Source: an uncultured Planctomycetaceae bacterium
GTDB taxonomy: Bacteria; Planctomycetota; Planctomycetia; Pirellulales; Pirellulaceae
NCBI GenBank assembly: GCA_903927685.1
Contig: CAIYOB010000015.1
Span: 1 to 11,788 of the forward strand
Reading direction: 5' to 3'
DNA: 11,788 nucleotides
Below are positions 5,889-11,788 of this stretch, one piece after another. The notes under the pieces were generated by a model. That model made no database searches. It saw nothing but the letters and a program-made list of their open reading frames with translations, and was not told the DNA's origin. A program made the translations under genes and the position numbers. The first letter of the stretch is position 1. Each line of letters begins with the position of its first letter.

Positions 5889-7364
5889 ATGCTTCGCCAG
5901 ACACGTCGCCAGTTCCTGCAACACGCCGCTGCCGGAGGGCTCGCGGCCACTTTCGCCATTGCCGGCACCAAGGCTTCGGGAAAAATCATCGGAGCCAACG
6001 ACCGGATTCGCTTGGGAGTGGCCGGGATCAACGGCCGGGGCGTCAGCCACCTGGATGCCTTTGCGGCCATGAAGGACGTCGAGATCATCTACCTGATCGA
6101 TCCCGACAAGCGTATTCACGGGAGCCGCGGCCAGCGGGTGCAAGACAAGGCGGGCAATACGCCCCAGTGCGTGCAGGACATCCGCCAGGCGCTGGAGGAT
6201 AAGAACCTGGACGCCGTCTCCGTGGCCACCTGCAATCACTGGCACGCCTTGATCACTTTCTGGGCGTGCCAGGCCGGCAAGGACGTGTACGTCGAAAAGC
6301 CTTGCAGCCACAACGTGTTCGAAGGCCGGCAGTGCGTCAAGATTGCGCGCCAGAAAGGGTGCATTGTCCAGCACGGCACGCAGAGCCGCGGCGAAGGCCA
6401 GTGGATCCGAACCGTGGCGGCGATCGCCAGCGGCAAGTACGGCCAGCTGCTGGTCGCCAAAGCGTATGCCTCCAAGCCGCGCTGGAGCATCGGTTTCAAG
6501 GAGACCAAGGAGCCGCCCAAGGAACTGGACTTCAACCTCTGGCTGGGCCCGGCTCCGCAGCAGCCATACCACGAGAACATCGTGCATTATAACTGGCACT
6601 GGTTCTGGGATTTTGGCAACGGCGAGATCGGCAACCAAGGCGTTCATCAGATGGACATCGCCCGCTGGGGCATCCCGGGCGCGACACTGCCCACCAGCGT
6701 GATCAGCATGGGCGGGCGGTGGGTGGAGTCCACGGCGGACAAGCCTCCGTACACCGACCAGGGACAGACGCCGAACATGCAGATCACCGTGTTCGATTAT
6801 GGCCAGACATTGCTGGTGTACGAGGTGTTGGGCCTGTGCGGCCGGAGTGCCGTCGGCGGAACGCCTTTCCCGGCCAAGGTGGACAACGAGTTCTATCTGG
6901 AGGCAGGCCATATCAGCGGCGGCAAGTTCTACCCCAAGGGCTCGGACCAGGGCGAGACGCTGCCGGATGTCGAAACGAACAAGGCCGCTGGGGACGTGTT
7001 CCGCAACTTCATCAATTGCATGCGGAGCCGAAACCATGAACAGTTGCACGCGGACATCCTGGACGCGCATTACTCGGCCGCCCTGTGCCACCTGGGCAAT
7101 ATTGCTTACCGGCTGGGCAAGCAGGTGCCGGGCAACAGCGCCGCGGCCGGTTTTCCCAGCAATCCGCACGTCCAGGAATCGCTCGAGAAACTGCGTGCCA
7201 ACCTCAAGCAGGCGGTCGGCCTGGACCTGGACACGGCCAACTACCAGCTGGGCGCGAAGCTGGACTTCGATCCGGCGACCGAGCGGTTTGTCGGCAACGA
7301 GGCAGCCAACGCGCTGTTGACGCGTCCGTACCGCGAGCCGTTTGTGGTCACCGAGGTCGCCTGA
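5889..7364 (+). CDS. Tat-exported Gfo/Idh/MocA-family oxidoreductase
   Basis: This NAD(P)-dependent sugar or inositol dehydrogenase-like protein has 491 residues, longer than the usual 330-450. Its N-terminus has a twin-arginine signal, TRRQFLQ at 5-11, followed by a mildly hydrophobic AAAGGLAATFAIAG (13-26), so export in folded form is likely. The Rossmann motif is GVAGINGRG (43-51), the family's EKP motif is Glu136-Lys137-Pro138, and GNQGVHQMDIARW (248-260) carries the conserved His253/Asp256 pair. Exported members such as Zymomonas GFOR keep their nucleotide tightly bound. AAGGAG precedes the ATG by 6 nt. It follows the epimerase gene and converges on clpX. The substrate is unknown. It resembles the large planctomycete family of signal-bearing Gfo/Idh proteins. 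Confidence 0.9.
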   Translation: MLRQTRRQFLQHAAAGGLAATFAIAGTKASGKIIGANDRIRLGVAGINGRGVSHLDAFAAMKDVEIIYLIDPDKRIHGSRGQRVQDKAGNTPQCVQDIRQALEDKNLDAVSVATCNHWHALITFWACQAGKDVYVEKPCSHNVFEGRQCVKIARQKGCIVQHGTQSRGEGQWIRTVAAIASGKYGQLLVAKAYASKPRWSIGFKETKEPPKELDFNLWLGPAPQQPYHENIVHYNWHWFWDFGNGEIGNQGVHQMDIARWGIPGATLPTSVISMGGRWVESTADKPPYTDQGQTPNMQITVFDYGQTLLVYEVLGLCGRSAVGGTPFPAKVDNEFYLEAGHISGGKFYPKGSDQGETLPDVETNKAAGDVFRNFINCMRSRNHEQLHADILDAHYSAALCHLGNIAYRLGKQVPGNSAAAGFPSNPHVQESLEKLRANLKQAVGLDLDTANYQLGAKLDFDPATERFVGNEAANALLTRPYREPFVVTEVA

Positions 7365-7392
7365 AACGGCAGGCAGCGGGACGGATGCCAAG

Positions 7393-7425
7393 AAAAAAAG
7401 AGCGGCAGCCTTGCGGCTGCCGCTC
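7393..7425 (-). terminator. Intrinsic terminator of clpX
   Basis: A perfect 11-bp stem, GAGCGGCAGCC (7400-7410) with GGCTGCCGCTC (7415-7425), encloses a 4-nt loop. On the minus strand it is followed directly by seven Ts (the A-run at 7393-7399). It starts 30 nt past the clpX stop. On the plus strand no T-run follows, so it would not efficiently end transcripts from the convergent oxidoreductase gene by the same mechanism. Confidence 0.88.
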
Positions 7426-7455
7426 ACGTGCACCGACGACTCGTCTCACTCGACG

Positions 7456-8742
7456 CTATGCACTCTTGGTCTGTGGCGTGGGCATCTTGATACAGCGGTT
7501 TCGGCCCTCGATACAATCCTCGTCGATCCGGTACGTAAAGCCCTCGCCGTGATCGGGCAACTCGTACATGATGTCCAACATCGACTCTTCGACGATGGAT
7601 CGCAGCCCGCGTGCCCCGGTGCCCTTCTCGTAAGCTTTGGCGGCGATCGCCCGCATCGCGGCTTCCGTGAACTCGAGTTTGCAGTTCTCGATCTCGAACA
7701 GCGTCTGATACTGCTTGATCAGGGCGTTCTTCGGTTCCGTCAGCACCTGGATCAGGCCCTTTTCGGACAACGGCATCAGGGGAGCCACGATCGGCAAACG
7801 ACCGACAAACTCCGGAATCATGCCGTAATGGATCAGGTCCTCGGAAGTGACTTGGCCCAGCAGCTCATTCGTGGACGCTTCGCTGCGGTAGCTGGCGGGC
7901 TGGCCAAAGCCCATGGTCCGCCGCCCGAGCCGTTTGCGGATGATGTCCTCCATTCCCACAAAGGTCCCGCCGCAGATGAACAGGATATTCGTCGTGTCCA
8001 TCTGGATGTACTGCTGCTCCGGATGCTTCCGGCCGCCCTGCGGCGGCACATTGGCCACCGTCCCTTCGAGCATCTTCAACAGCGCCTGCTGGACGCCCTC
8101 GCCGGATACGTCCCGCGTGATGGAGACGTTGTGGCTGGTCCGCCCGATCTTGTCGATTTCGTCGATGTACAGGACACCGCGCTGGGCCGCATCGAGGTCG
8201 AAATCCGCCGCGTGCAGCAACTTCAGCAGCAGGTTCTCGACATCCTCGCCCACGTAGCCGGCTTCGGTCAACGTCGTGGCGTCACCGATGGCGAACGGCA
8301 CGTTCAGGATGCGGGCCAGCGTTCGTGCCAACAGCGTCTTGCCGGAGCCGGTCGGGCCGATCAGCAGGATATTCGATTTGTCGATCTCGACATCCGCGCC
8401 TTCCCACCCCAAGGCCAGACGCTTGTAGTGATTATGGACAGCTACGGCCAGCACTTTCTTGGCAGCTTCCTGGCCGATGACATACTGGTCGAGTTGTTGG
8501 ACGATCTCCCGGGGCGCGGGGATTTCATTAAATAGCTTCTTGGTGGGGCCTCGGCGACGCTTTTCCTGATCCAGGATGGACTGGCACAGGTCGATACATT
8601 CCCCGCAGATGTAAACATCCCCGGGGCCTTCGACCAGCGGTCCCACGTCGCGGTAGCTCTTGCGGCAGAAGGAGCAAAACGCGTTCTTCTTCGTCGTGCT
8701 GCCACTCTTCCGTCCGCCACCGATCTCTTTTCCAACGGGCAT
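7456..8742 (-). CDS. clpX: ATP-dependent Clp protease ATP-binding subunit ClpX
   Basis: This AAA+ unfoldase of 428 residues recognises substrates and threads them into ClpP. The N-terminal zinc domain has Cys23-x2-Cys26 and Cys46-x2-Cys49. Other motifs are Walker A GPTGSGKT (129-136), pore-1 GYVG (162-165), Walker B with Asp194-Glu195 (LYIDEID), RKH loop (238-240), arginine finger region EFVGRLP (Arg315) and sensor 2 GARGLRS (376-382). The ClpP-docking tripeptide reads MGF (277-279) instead of IGF. The start is ATG at 8742, preceded by AAGGAG with 5 nt; a GTG two codons upstream overlaps that site and is rejected. No clpP lies in the window. The gene ends in a strong terminator. Length and motifs are complete. 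Confidence 0.97.
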   Translation of the reverse strand: MPVGKEIGGGRKSGSTTKKNAFCSFCRKSYRDVGPLVEGPGDVYICGECIDLCQSILDQEKRRRGPTKKLFNEIPAPREIVQQLDQYVIGQEAAKKVLAVAVHNHYKRLALGWEGADVEIDKSNILLIGPTGSGKTLLARTLARILNVPFAIGDATTLTEAGYVGEDVENLLLKLLHAADFDLDAAQRGVLYIDEIDKIGRTSHNVSITRDVSGEGVQQALLKMLEGTVANVPPQGGRKHPEQQYIQMDTTNILFICGGTFVGMEDIIRKRLGRRTMGFGQPASYRSEASTNELLGQVTSEDLIHYGMIPEFVGRLPIVAPLMPLSEKGLIQVLTEPKNALIKQYQTLFEIENCKLEFTEAAMRAIAAKAYEKGTGARGLRSIVEESMLDIMYELPDHGEGFTYRIDEDCIEGRNRCIKMPTPQTKSA

Positions 8743-8747
8743 AAACA

Positions 8748-8753
8748 CTCCTT
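8748..8753 (-). promoter_or_regulatory. Ribosome binding site that sets the clpX start
   Basis: On the minus strand this is AAGGAG, 5 nt before the ATG at 8742. The upstream in-frame GTG (8748-8746) overlaps its last base, so initiation at the ATG is favoured. Confidence 0.6.
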
Positions 8754-8830
8754 TCCAAAGCCCACTGGCGATCTCCCAGTCTTCGAGAGCCGCGAGCGGT
8801 CAAACTCCAGGTGTCGCTCGACTCAGCCGA

Positions 8831-8851
8831 CCGGCGATCCTTGCTCGCCGG
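8831..8851. repeat. Inverted repeat in the clpX upstream region
   Basis: CCGGCGA (8831-8837) pairs with TCGCCGG (8845-8851) around a 7-nt loop, about 90-110 nt upstream of the clpX start. No T-run follows, so it is not an obvious terminator. It could be part of the clpX leader or an operator. A minus-strand TTGACA lies at 8891-8896, but I found no matching -10, so I do not call a clpX promoter. Confidence 0.3.
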
Positions 8852-9016
8852 AGGCTACTTGGTGGGCTTCCCTGTCCGCTGTACTCGAGCTGTCAACGAT
8901 GTCAGTAACTCCCATATCGCATCCCGGGGCTATGAAAAAACACAGAAGCTTGGCGCGGCGGAGCAACCGACATAACCATTGACACCCAGTCGCTCGGCGC
9001 AATGGCAACCACGGTG

Positions 9017-9286
9017 CTAACCGTCGCCTTCCGCATCCTTGGCCCTCAGGTTCTGCTGCAGTTTCGTTCCCAGTACGGCCTTGATCTGCTGGAATTCCTG
9101 CGGCGTAATGTCACCATCTTCCCGCAAATTGCGAAATCCGCTCAACAGATCGCTGGCCGATGGCCCTTCCCTGTCCACGCGATCCCGAACCCGCTTGACA
9201 AGAAAGACCCCGATCAGGCACAGCACGATCAGTACGGTGCCCCAGATGGTCGCTTGAGCGGGTGTAGTGCGAAGAAATTCCAGCAT
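9017..9286 (-). CDS. Small membrane protein with SHOCT-like C-terminal tail
   Basis: This 89-residue protein is of unknown function. Residues 13-31 (IWGTVLIVLCLIGVFLV region) form one hydrophobic helix followed by KRVRDR, so the tail should be cytoplasmic by the positive-inside rule. Residues 46-74 (DLLSGFRNLREDGDITPQEFQQIK) fit the SHOCT pattern, a short C-terminal oligomerisation-type motif of the form LxxLxxxGxIT-x2-EF-x3-K. The rest of the tail is charged. The gene points the same way as clpX but is 274 bp upstream, with no clear terminator between, so cotranscription is possible but unproved. The ATG has no strong Shine-Dalgarno. The amphipathic composition makes it a credible gene rather than a shadow frame. 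Confidence 0.72.
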   Translation of the reverse strand: MLEFLRTTPAQATIWGTVLIVLCLIGVFLVKRVRDRVDREGPSASDLLSGFRNLREDGDITPQEFQQIKAVLGTKLQQNLRAKDAEGDG

Positions 9287-9348
9287 GACAGAAGACCCAC
9301 GCCAGCAACACGCCTAACATGCGGCAATTTCGCCAAAATACCGCTAGC

Positions 9349-9376
9349 ATTATGCATATTCCAGCCTTCCGGTAAA
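9349..9376 (-). promoter_or_regulatory. Possible promoter of the SHOCT-like membrane protein gene
   Basis: On the minus strand TTTACC (9376-9371, 4 of 6 matches) is followed after 16 bp by CATAAT (9354-9349, 5 of 6). Transcription would begin about 55 nt before the ATG at 9286. It is a sequence match only. Confidence 0.3.
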
Positions 9377-9483
9377 GGTTCAGCCAACTTGCAGAACGAA
9401 AAGTTTCTCGGCGTGACCTTCCCGGGTCTTCTGATCGGCGACACGGCGGATGGCCTTTGCGGCGAAAGACCTCCGGACGGTGA

Positions 9484-9512
9484 TTGACACCGGACTCGAC
9501 GGCTTCTAGCCT
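9484..9512 (+). promoter_or_regulatory. Possible promoter of the aldolase gene
   Basis: A perfect TTGACA (9484-9489) is followed after 17 bp by TAGCCT (9507-9512), which keeps T1, A2 and T6 of the -10 consensus. The layout repeats that of the rpmF promoter (perfect -35, 17-bp spacer, TAG-type -10). The predicted leader is about 83 nt. Confidence 0.35.
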
Positions 9513-9601
9513 AACGCTTTCGCGTCCCACACTTCCGCTCCCTCATGGGTCGCCTGACCATGTTACGTAGCGGTCCGGCGGCCAGTTCACGGATTCTTGC
9601 C

Positions 9602-10270
9602 ATGAAAGAAAAACAACTCGCCCGCGTCCTGGACACCGGCATTGTCGCGGTCATTCGCGCCAGCAATGGCGATCTCCTGGCCGATGTGGCAGAAGCCCTG
9701 CTCGCGGGCGGTGTGGACGTGATGGAGATTACGTTTACGGTCCCGGCGGCGGTGCGCGTGCTGGAGCGAGTGGCGGACCGGCTGGGGTCGCGAGTGCTGC
9801 TGGGCGCCGGCACGGTTCTGGATCCGGAGACCGCCCGCGCGGCCATCCTGGCGGGCGCCGAGTTCATCGTGGCGCCCAATACGAATCCGGAAGTGATCCG
9901 CCTCTGCCGCCGCTACAGCAAGTTGATCATGCCCGGCGCGATGACTCCCACCGAGGTGGTTGCGGCCTGGGAGGCGGGGGCGGATATCGTGAAGATCTTT
10001 CCCTCGGAGATCACGGGCCCCAAGTACCTGAAAGCCCTGCACGGCCCGCTCCCGCACATCCTGTTGATGCCTACGGGCGGGGTCGACCTGAATACGGCGG
10101 CCGAGTTTCTGCGGTGCGGCGCGTGCGCCCTGGGAATCGGCGGCTCGCTCGTGGAAAAGAAGGCCGTGGAGACTGGTAATCTGGAGCGGATCGAGTCCCA
10201 GGCTCGCCAATTCGTCCAGATCGTCCGGGAGACAAGGCAGGCCATGGCCGGTACAGCACGGTCGGGCTAG
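9602..10270 (+). CDS. eda: KDPG/KHG aldolase (bifunctional 2-keto-3-deoxy aldolase family)
   Basis: This 222-residue class I aldolase cleaves 2-keto-3-deoxy-6-phosphogluconate to pyruvate and glyceraldehyde-3-phosphate, and many members also act on 4-hydroxy-2-oxoglutarate. Residues seen are Arg19 (AVIRA), catalytic Glu42 (VMEITF), Thr71 in GAGTV, Schiff-base Lys131 (VKIFPSE), and the phosphate-binding PTGG (157-160) and GIGGSLV (178-184). ATG 9602 gives the standard length; upstream ATGs would add 14 or 19 odd residues. No Shine-Dalgarno is visible. No edd or kdgK lies in the window, so the pathway (Entner-Doudoroff, uronate or keto-sugar breakdown) cannot be fixed. KDPGal-type substrate preference is a possible alternative. 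Confidence 0.9.
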   Translation: MKEKQLARVLDTGIVAVIRASNGDLLADVAEALLAGGVDVMEITFTVPAAVRVLERVADRLGSRVLLGAGTVLDPETARAAILAGAEFIVAPNTNPEVIRLCRRYSKLIMPGAMTPTEVVAAWEAGADIVKIFPSEITGPKYLKALHGPLPHILLMPTGGVDLNTAAEFLRCGACALGIGGSLVEKKAVETGNLERIESQARQFVQIVRETRQAMAGTARSG

Positions 10271-10391
10271 ACCGTCTCGTGCGGGATCCCGTCCGAATGC
10301 GCCGCGTGCAGGATAATGGCCTCAAGCCAATCCGGCAGAGTGCCGATACCAGAGCCAAGAGGGTTCGCGCTCAGGGACGTCGCGCGCCCTG

Positions 10392-10427
10392 TCGGTCTGA
10401 CGCCCCAGCCTGTCCTGGCTAGACCGA
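10392..10427. repeat. Bulged inverted repeat downstream of the aldolase gene
   Basis: TCGGTCT (10392-10398) pairs with AGACCGA (10421-10427), and within it AGCC (10407-10410) pairs with GGCT (10417-10420). An 8-nt bulge lies on one side. The 3' arm contains GGCTAGACCG (10417-10426), which also occurs across the aldolase stop codon at 10265-10274. No T-run follows. It may be a structured RNA end or coincidence. Confidence 0.28.
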
Positions 10428-10539
10428 GCCGCTTTGTGGGCATGGAATCCGCCGTGACAGCGCCGGTTCTACAGTCCCATGCTACCGGAGGAAGCTTCGC
10501 GTACCCGAAACCGCCGCGGTTCAAGGGAGGGGACGATCG

Positions 10540-11788
10540 ATGCGGTCGTCAGTGTTAATTACGGCTCTGCTGGTGGTCGCGATCGGCGACCCCGTGGCCG
10601 CGCAGACACTCCCGGCTAACCCCGCAGCGGCTGCGGCCGCCTCTCCTGCTTCGTCCGCCACGCCCCCGACCGCCAGTCCGGCCCCCGCCCGGCCGGACTC
10701 CAGCGGATTGGTTCCTGTCTATTCCCGCGTCGCCAGCTTCACCATTCCGTTTTCCGTCGCCCAAGCCGATCGCCAGGCGATGGAGGTGCTGCTGTTCGTG
10801 TCCCACGACTTCGGCGCCAATTGGGTCCTGTACAATCGCCAGCCGGCGACTCTGGGCCAGTTCGCATTTCGCACGAACCGGGATGGCGAATACTGGTTCG
10901 CCTCGCGCACCAACCCCCTCGGCACGGTCGTCTCGGCGGGCGCATCGTTTCGCCCGGAATTGCGGGTGATCGTCGACACCTCGCCGCCGCGGCTGGACGT
11001 CCAGGCCGCCGTCAGCCCGCGCGGCGAGATCCAGGTGGACTGGCAAGCCGTCGATGATCTGCTCGCGCCCGAAACACTCAAGATCGAATACCAGCAGGCC
11101 ATCGGCCAGCCTTACCGGGCGGTGCAGGTGACGCCGGGGGCCACTCAGACGAGCCCGAACACCGCCGGGGGCCGAGCCACTTGGATGCCTGAACCGGGCA
11201 GCTACTTTGTCAGCGTGCGGGTCCAGGTTCAGGATCGCGCCGGCAATCCGGCGGAAGTCATCCGGCGGCTGATCCTGCCGATCGCCCTGACCAATCGCCC
11301 GGGTGGGGCGGCGGCTGCTGCGCCCCCCGCCGCACCGCCCGTCGAAGTCGGCGTCCCGTCCGACCCGCTGGCCGCGTACGGCATGGCGGCCAGCCCGCCG
11401 TCCGCGCCGCAGCCCGCAAGCGGACAAGACGTTCAGAAACCGGCCGCGCCGGACGCTCCGCAATCGACCCCCTGGCCCAGTGACGTGCAACGTGCCGGGG
11501 AGCCGGGCCGCGAAGTGTCCAGCACGCCAAACCCAGCGGACTCGTCGCCCGCCCCGGGGCCGGCGGGATCCATGACCGCGGCACCCTCGGCAGCTGCCAC
11601 GGGCGGCCAGTCGGGCGGCGATTCCTCCGCGTCGCCGGATCAAGCAGCCGGCAACGTCCCGGCGCGGGAAGTCGCGGTCTCGTCCGACGCCGGCTTGGTG
11701 GACAAAGCTGCCAGCCGCAGCGACACGCCCCGGGAACCTCGCCAAGGCCCTGACACTGGCGGTTCCAGCGAGGCGGCGGCCAAGGTCG
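10540..11788 (+). CDS. Secreted beta-sandwich protein with Ala/Pro/Ser-rich tail, 3'-truncated
   Basis: The gene is open for 416 codons to the window edge. AAGGGAGG stands 9 nt before the ATG. A Sec signal peptide is visible: MRSSVLITALLVVAIGDPVAA with probable cleavage after Ala21. Residues 22-56 are an Ala/Pro/Thr linker. Residues 58-146 contain FVSHDFGANWVLY and DGEYWFASRT, and residues 147-250 run from VDTSPPRLDV through DLLAPETLKIEY to VQDRAGNPAE, a pattern of Ig- or FN3-like beta-sandwich modules. From about 255 onward the chain is low-complexity Ala/Pro/Ser/Gly with scattered charges. It resembles conserved planctomycete envelope proteins of unknown role. No catalytic motif is seen. 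A long frame on the opposite strand (10555-11745) lacks any such features. Confidence 0.8.
   Translation, partial: MRSSVLITALLVVAIGDPVAAQTLPANPAAAAAASPASSATPPTASPAPARPDSSGLVPVYSRVASFTIPFSVAQADRQAMEVLLFVSHDFGANWVLYNRQPATLGQFAFRTNRDGEYWFASRTNPLGTVVSAGASFRPELRVIVDTSPPRLDVQAAVSPRGEIQVDWQAVDDLLAPETLKIEYQQAIGQPYRAVQVTPGATQTSPNTAGGRATWMPEPGSYFVSVRVQVQDRAGNPAEVIRRLILPIALTNRPGGAAAAAPPAAPPVEVGVPSDPLAAYGMAASPPSAPQPASGQDVQKPAAPDAPQSTPWPSDVQRAGEPGREVSSTPNPADSSPAPGPAGSMTAAPSAAATGGQSGGDSSASPDQAAGNVPAREVAVSSDAGLVDKAASRSDTPREPRQGPDTGGSSEAAAKV

Larger units (their letters stand above)
9287..9601. other. Divergent intergenic region between the SHOCT-like gene and the aldolase
   Basis: This 315-bp gap shows no gene I can support. 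It contains a possible leftward promoter for the membrane protein (9349-9376) and a possible rightward promoter for the aldolase (9484-9512). An A+T-richer patch around 9325-9365 fits a regulatory region. In-frame ATGs at 9545 and 9560 upstream of the aldolase are not favoured as starts because the conserved protein begins at 9602. Confidence 0.5.

Noticed and set aside
7400..7425. The 11-bp hairpin as a bidirectional terminator serving the oxidoreductase gene as well
   Set aside because: Only the minus strand has the T-run; on the plus strand the stem is followed by ACGTG.
2925..7433. A 1,502-codon open frame on the minus strand, antisense to fabF, the AcpH-like gene, the epimerase and the oxidoreductase
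   Set aside because: The four sense genes all lie in the same plus-strand frame, and the antisense codons align exactly with theirs. An antisense stop would then need a sense TTA, CTA or TCA codon, which are rare at this GC content. The translation is low-quality (Arg/Gln/Val-rich) with no recognisable domain, while the sense genes keep all their catalytic residues.
7342..8535. A 397-codon plus-strand open frame opposite clpX
   Set aside because: It is the reverse of a complete ClpX with all its motifs, and it also spans the clpX terminator. It is antisense shadow coding.
8891..8918. Minus-strand TTGACA (8896-8891) as the clpX promoter
   Set aside because: At 16-18 bp downstream there is no hexamer with the T1-A2-T6 pattern, so no full promoter can be supported.
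8823..9008. A 61-codon minus-strand frame between clpX and the SHOCT-like gene
   Set aside because: No ribosome binding site or domain; the Arg/Cys-rich start looks like random GC-rich translation.
10267..10524. An 85-codon minus-strand frame after the aldolase, ending LEAIILHAAHSDGIPHETV
   Set aside because: The tail looked protein-like for a moment, but there is no recognised family or ribosome binding site, the rest is low in information, and it overlaps the hairpin region. Too weak to report as a gene or pseudogene.
10555..11745. A 396-codon minus-strand open frame
   Set aside because: It is very Arg/Gly-rich with no motif, as expected from the reverse of a GC-rich Ala/Pro gene. The plus-strand frame has a ribosome binding site, signal peptide and domain structure.

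Overview
The window is GC-rich (roughly 60% by eye) bacterial DNA that most likely comes from a planctomycete, probably of the Pirellula/Rhodopirellula kind. The evidence is a zinc-ribbon L32 of the form common in that group, a Tat-exported Gfo/Idh/MocA dehydrogenase beside a ketose-3-epimerase-like TIM barrel, a small SHOCT-type membrane protein, and a secreted Ala/Pro-rich beta-sandwich protein. This assignment rests on protein resemblance from memory, not on a database search.

Layout: (1) 1-157, minus strand: N-terminus of an isochorismatase-family hydrolase cut by the window edge. (2) 158-553: a divergent intergenic region with a good sigma70-type promoter (perfect -35, 17-bp spacer) that would drive the following genes. 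(3) 554-4889, plus strand: rpmF, fabD, fabG, acpP, fabF and a 217-residue gene that resembles acyl-carrier-protein phosphodiesterase (AcpH). This is the type II fatty acid synthesis cluster without plsX and fabH. A likely internal promoter and three tandem 11-bp repeats lie before acpP. (4) 4959-7364, plus strand: a ketose 3-epimerase-like sugar isomerase and a Tat-signal Gfo/Idh/MocA oxidoreductase, preceded by a 7-nt tandem repeat array. (5) 7393-8742, minus strand: clpX and its intrinsic terminator. (6) 9017-9286, minus strand: a one-helix membrane protein with a SHOCT-like tail. (7) 9602-10270, plus strand: a KDPG/KHG aldolase (eda-like). (8) 10540 to the right edge, plus strand: a secreted beta-sandwich protein with a long Ala/Pro/Ser-rich tail, truncated by the window.

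How the parts fit: FabD charges ACP with malonate, FabF condenses, FabG reduces, and AcpP carries the chain on Ser37. If the AcpH-like protein is a true phosphodiesterase it would remove the phosphopantetheine arm from AcpP, so carrier protein, chain extension and possible carrier turnover would lie in one gene run. The epimerase/oxidoreductase pair and the aldolase point to carbohydrate or keto-sugar metabolism. ClpX is the unfoldase of the ClpXP protease.

The most interesting point is the AcpH-like gene 15 nt downstream of fabF. Next are the 11-bp triple repeat before acpP and the 7-nt tandem array between the two plus-strand gene groups. No mobile element, CRISPR array, tRNA or rRNA was seen.
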